Source: Sipunculus nudus
Taxonomy: Eukaryota > Annelida > Sipuncula > Golfingiida > Sipunculidae
Length of the DNA: 64,000 bases
Assembly: GCA_026874595.1 (NCBI GenBank)
Contig: CM049317.1
Location: 38,588,401-38,652,400 of the forward strand
Direction: 5' to 3'
In this document: one piece after another, positions 59,712 to 64,000 of the stretch
Numbering within the stretch: the stretch's first letter is position 1
Layout: the number at the start of each line of letters is the position of its first letter
Translations under genes and position numbers: made by a program
The notes under the pieces: generated by a model
Told to the model about the DNA's origin: nothing
Database searches by the model: none
The model's input: the letters and a program-made list of their open reading frames with translations, nothing else

Positions 59712-62700
59712 ACAAGGGACCCATAAGTCACTTTACTCAGCTGAAGCTGACCTTGTAGAAATTTAAAATAATATCAAATTGAGATAAAGTTTGAGAGGAA
59801 GAGGTAATATGGGCCATGGTGGATATGATTGGTTTGTACTGATGAGTAAGAAATTGTTGCAAATAATATTCTATGATCTGAACATGTGTTTCCTTATGTT
59901 GAAACTGAAGAAAGTAAGCAGTTCATGAACAAATGATTTGTACTATTACCATGATCATTGGTTGGCTTTTTGATAAACTGTTGACAGTTCAGCAGTTTAC
60001 ACATTTGTTTAATTGAATCTATTTTTTATAATATATCATTGAATAATATAACGAGCAATGAGTTGATGGTGTGTTTGGGGAGGGAGGGATGTTGGGAGAC
60101 GGAATGGTGGGAGTTACAACATCTCTGTATATAAATACAGGATAATCACTAAATTCAACAGTGCTTACAGGATAAAAACAGTTCATTACAAATGACTGAA
60201 TATTTAAAACTTGATAGACATACTGGTAGACAAAAAAAACTGATCACTTTATCTCCCATTCTGCTGAGGCAAAAAATAATGAAGAAATGTTTGCATTAGA
60301 TCCTCATTTTTATTACATTGTTTTTTTCTAGTTTGTAATTTTTATAAATTCCAAGTATAACATATATGTATGAATATAAAATTTTATTTATCATTATAAT
60401 TGCATTATCATATATCTCAATTTTGTTAGATAACAACACATTATGGATATAAATGTATTTATTTTTTGCCATAAAAAATATATCTTTTAATTTGCATAAC
60501 AATATATATCTGGAAATAATACTTGATTCAGAATTCACAATTTTAAATTGTGCTTTTATTTATACATAATTTGGCTTATATATTATCAATTTATGCATAC
60601 TGATGGGTTTAGATATATTTTAATTTGCTAAAACTGTCTAACATAAAATTGATTTCTTTAATCAAGGGACCTATGGGTCACGACGCTCAGCTGTTATATA
60701 TGATAAAAAAATATTATTTAGAAATGAGGCACATGCTGGTTTTGTGTGGTAATAAATATAAGCTGTATTATGAGTTGTTGTTGTTTAGCTTATGTATGAT
60801 TTTGATAGTACCTTTGGACACAGGGAAGAGGATTGATTTCATTTATTTTATTAACAAATGGAGTACTACTGTCACACAGATTTTGACTTGGCCATATAAC
60901 TTATAAGCAGAACATATAATATAAGAGTTTAACTATTTATTAAAAAAATTACAAATATTGTCCCAAATATAATTTTTATTAAAAATAATAAGAGAATCAT
61001 ATGATTTTTTAAAATGAAATATAACTGATATGATTATTAAAATAATATTAAAGAATATATTCATGAATGCATTCATGAATACATTTTGAAAGTATTTGCA
61101 CGAGTATTCATATACTTTCATTTTTACCTGCATTCCCATTCTTTATGCAAGAAATTTTATAATGGAGTACATAATCATATTCGTATTTAAATACAATTAC
61201 AAAGTATTCGCACCATGTCTGGTATTTATTCAGTTTTCACCAAACAATGATGTTGAGAATCCAGAATATACAAAATTCACACATTTAAATAATGATCATA
61301 AGTACCTGGTTTTATGGCTTTTATTTATATTAAAAAATAACTGTAAAAAATTCATTTTGGACTAATTTCACATCAATGTACACACTAGACACAGTAGGAA
61401 TCTAGATTAATATTATCAACTGCATCTTTGTCTATCATTAATTTCCTTCATATAATCCTTAATGATTAGTAATGAATAATATGATTTACTTCTTTGTCAT
61501 TAAAAATGAACTGAAAAATGCCATAGGTGACTGCATGGTGTTATTTGGAATATGTGACATTCTACCCATCGATACAAGATTCTTATATCATCAGTAACTG
61601 CAAGTTAATTTCCTGTTATTATAAACTAACAAATTCCTTTTCTATTTTTCTTTAATTTGTTATTAAAAACCAATAAAAATTTATTAATTTATTGTTTATT
61701 GTTATGTTGTTGGTTAAAACTTCTAGATGAGTTGGGTTGAACACCTGGATCAACTGTGGCTGGCCATAAGCTGCCTGGATTCTCCCCTCAAGCGTGCATA
61801 ATTTGATGAAAGGTCAACAAGGTCAACATACAGGTGACTCAAGAGGGGCTGGAGAGAGCCAAAGTCTGACAGGGTCTCATAAAAAACATTAATAAAAGCT
61901 ACAATATTTGGCAAATTTCTTTCAGCTTTCTAAACTAAAAAGTTGAAATCCTTATGTGTGCATGATATGAAAATTATATCAACAGTGCTCACGGGAAACA
62001 AACGTGCCATGGTCACAGTTGGGCAAAATTTAAGGTACTAATTTTATATTTATACTTATAACTTATAAAATTTGAAAAATTCAGAACTAATTTTGGGTAT
62101 TCAATTGAATCTTGATTAAATAATGTTACATCCCTGACAAAAAAGATCTCTAGCTTCAGCAATGCCCTTGTTAAGGGAGTAAATATATTTCTTGATTTTT
62201 TACAAAGTGCATTATGTTTGGGCCCATAACTTAAAAAAAATACACAATACTGACATCATTTCTGGCATGTGCATAGTGAATGTATAGAAAAATATGTATA
62301 TTATATATGATCAAAGTCAGATCAGTGGTTTTGATATTAGGCAGTCTTAAAGTGTAACATTGGGTTTTTAATGGAAAAATGAAGTTTTTCATTGATATCT
62401 CGAAGGAATTAAGTCCTAGTGACCAAATTCTTGGCATGGTAGGGGATTTTGGAGAAATCTAACTGTATGCCAAATTTAAGGAACTTAGAGCTGAAGCTCG
62501 GGAGCTGAGCTCTAGCAAACTGCATAACACTAGCAATATGTGACATGGTGCTTGAAAACTTGAATAAAATCTACAGTTTTTGATCAACTGGTTTCAAATT
62601 TTTGGTGTTAACAGTTGAAATGCTAACAAAAACATACTGTGAAAATTAAATCCACAGCAGTTACAGCAAAAAAACGTGCCATGGTCAAAGTTGGGCAAAA

Positions 62701-63786
62701 TTTAAGGTACCAATTTTTTATTTTTGCTAATATTTTTAAAAATTTTAAAGATTTTGATCTAATTTTGGGTATACAATTTAATTTTGATTAATAAAAGTAA
62801 TATTACTGGAAAAAAAGTGCTTAGCTTTAACAAGTTTTGTGTTAAGTGATAAAATTTCTTTCCTGATTATTTACAAAATGCATTATGTTTGGGCCCATAA
62901 CTTTTTTAAATTAAATAATACAGACCTAATTTCTGGCATGTACATAGGAATTATATAGAGGATTATTTATAGGAAATATGAGGAAAAACAGATGAGTGGT
63001 TTTGATATTAGGCAGTCCTAAAGTGTGAAAATAGGTTTTTAATAAAAAATTGAGGTTTTTCCTCAATTTCTCAAAGGAATGAAGGCGCAAAGACCCAGTT
63101 TTCGGCTTGGTAGGAGATCTTGGGGACATCTAAGATTATGCTGAATTTTGGATTCCTAGGTCTTACGGTTTCAAAACGTGCCACATCTACGGACGGACGG
63201 ACGGACGGACAGACGGACGGACGACGGACAATGGACCACGACTATAGCTCAGATGACTTATAGTCAGCTGAGCTAAAAATGCTATACTACCACAACATTG
63301 CATTCTCTGGATTACTCCTTGAATTACTATTTCAAGAAAAAAATTGTATTGGAAATTGGAGTAAACAGCATTACAATTGAGGAAATACAGTGTAAACAAA
63401 AAAATTACTGCAGAACACTTCATGGGGAAGGGAGGGGAGAGGGGTTTGCTTGATATGAGAATAACTGTACACCTGTCAGAGCAGGTGGTTTCTCCCCCAG
63501 TGACCTGTGACAAATCAGCCACCCTGACCCAGCTGATCTCCAGTGACCAGAAGAGGCCTGCCTGCAGCTGGACATTATGCAAGTGAATTACAATAGAGCC
63601 TCTGAAAAACTTCAATAACTAGCCTAATTTTTTAGCTTTTATTTTCAAATTTCAGAATTCAACAGATTCATTTCTTATGTGTGAAATTTAAATAAAATAT
63701 ACTTACAGGAAAAAAAGTGCCATGGTCAGAGTTGTGCAAAATTTAAGGTACTGATTTTATATTAATGCTTATATTTATAACTTTAA
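59712..63786 (-). mobile_element. Family-1 element carrying a nested copy
   Basis: 3' end on + GGGACCCATAAGTCACTTTA, CTCAGCTGAAG at 59714; interior like 3441-6314 in reverse, including the module at 63440-63605. Split by 60663-63274. The right boundary is approximate. Confidence 0.55.
60663..63274 (-). mobile_element. Family-1 element, full length (2612 bp)
   Basis: Inverted, near-identical to 18465-21068 and 43476-46106. Ends CAAGGGACC...GACGCTCAGCTG (3') and GACTTATAGTCAGCTGAGCT (5'), with a (GGAC)n run at 63190-63232. Open frames in it match those of the sister copies because the DNA does. Confidence 0.88.
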
Positions 63787-64000
63787 ACAAGTGGCCGATG
63801 GGCCATGACGCTCAGTGAAATTTGACTGGGTGCTCATTTTTTTAATAATGTTATATATTGTCTGTGAGAATAGCCTATGGCTAATGTTACTATGTTCAAA
63901 ATAGCCAGAAAATGAAATTTTCAGGATTCATAGGAGACCTACCGAGGACCCTCCTGGATTTCACAATAGAGGGTTCCAAGAAAATGGATACAATTTGTAC
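63787..64000 (-). mobile_element. Family-1 element, 3' end only, leaves window
   Basis: GATGGGCCATGACGCTCAG and the interior match 42924-43140, including CACAATAGAGGGTTCC. It continues beyond the window. Confidence 0.7.

Noticed and set aside
18510..63232. (GTCC)n and GTCTGTCC runs as independent microsatellites
   Set aside because: They sit at a fixed place behind the 5' end of family-1 elements and are part of those elements.
58637..64000. Upstream LIG4 exons (first BRCT domain)
   Set aside because: No stretch with matching motifs and splice sites was found; a weak candidate near 59440-59475 on the - strand lacks a convincing match.
1..64000. tRNA genes
   Set aside because: No sequence with both box A and box B and a cloverleaf was noticed; the only pol III-like block seen is the 5S-like one at 4289-4354.

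Overview
This is nuclear DNA from an animal, most likely a bivalve mollusc. It is AT-rich and shows GT-AG spliced exons of two conserved animal genes, with no operon or bacterial structure. The rest is packed with short non-coding repeats of a kind I associate with bivalve genomes. The phylum call is inference; nothing in the window names a species.

Two genes can be supported exon by exon. (1) A TatD-family DNase of the TATDN1 type lies on the + strand. Its last six exons (9982-10024, 16695-16821, 17346-17422, 22318-22388, 26154-26286, 29938-30037) have matching phases and encode 183 C-terminal residues plus stop. The N-terminal third was not found and probably lies before the window. (2) DNA ligase IV (LIG4) lies on the - strand. 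Its last three exons (58551-58636, 42520-42672, 39762-39909) encode the end of the second BRCT domain, and a 15.9-kb intron separates two of them. The genes are tail to tail, with about 9.7 kb between the stop codons.

The TATDN1 introns carry the most unusual structure. Three of the five complete introns hold a minisatellite that overlaps a splice site. About 27 copies of a 60-bp unit, apparently copied from the start of the downstream exon, end exactly at a 3' splice site (15071-16694). About 15 copies of a 47-bp unit copied from the end of an exon plus its 5' splice site follow exon 22318-22388. About 20 copies of a 37-bp unit end at, and form, the last 3' splice site (29181-29937). A fourth, 41-bp minisatellite (56806-58370) lies in the big LIG4 intron.

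Most of the rest is non-autonomous transposons. At least four families share an end plan: a 5' motif whose inverse lies about 20-35 nt inside the 3' end, then a small hairpin or spacer, then CTAG or CTTG next to T. A fifth family shows the matching 3' end. This fits Helitron/Helentron-like elements (inference). I see no Rep/helicase, transposase or reverse transcriptase gene. Elements are nested up to four deep, and several insertions can be proved because an uninterrupted host copy lies elsewhere in the window. One 1.08-kb element is different: it has terminal inverted repeats, a TA target duplication and a 5S-rRNA-like block.

Layout: 1-9981, repeats upstream of the first recognised TATDN1 exon; 9982-30037, TATDN1 with element-filled introns; 30038-39761, intergenic, with a three-level element nest at 32856-36500 and about 3 kb of unassigned DNA; 39762-58636, LIG4 with a four-level nest at 47400-52331; 58637-64000, further fragments and a nested 2.6-kb element.
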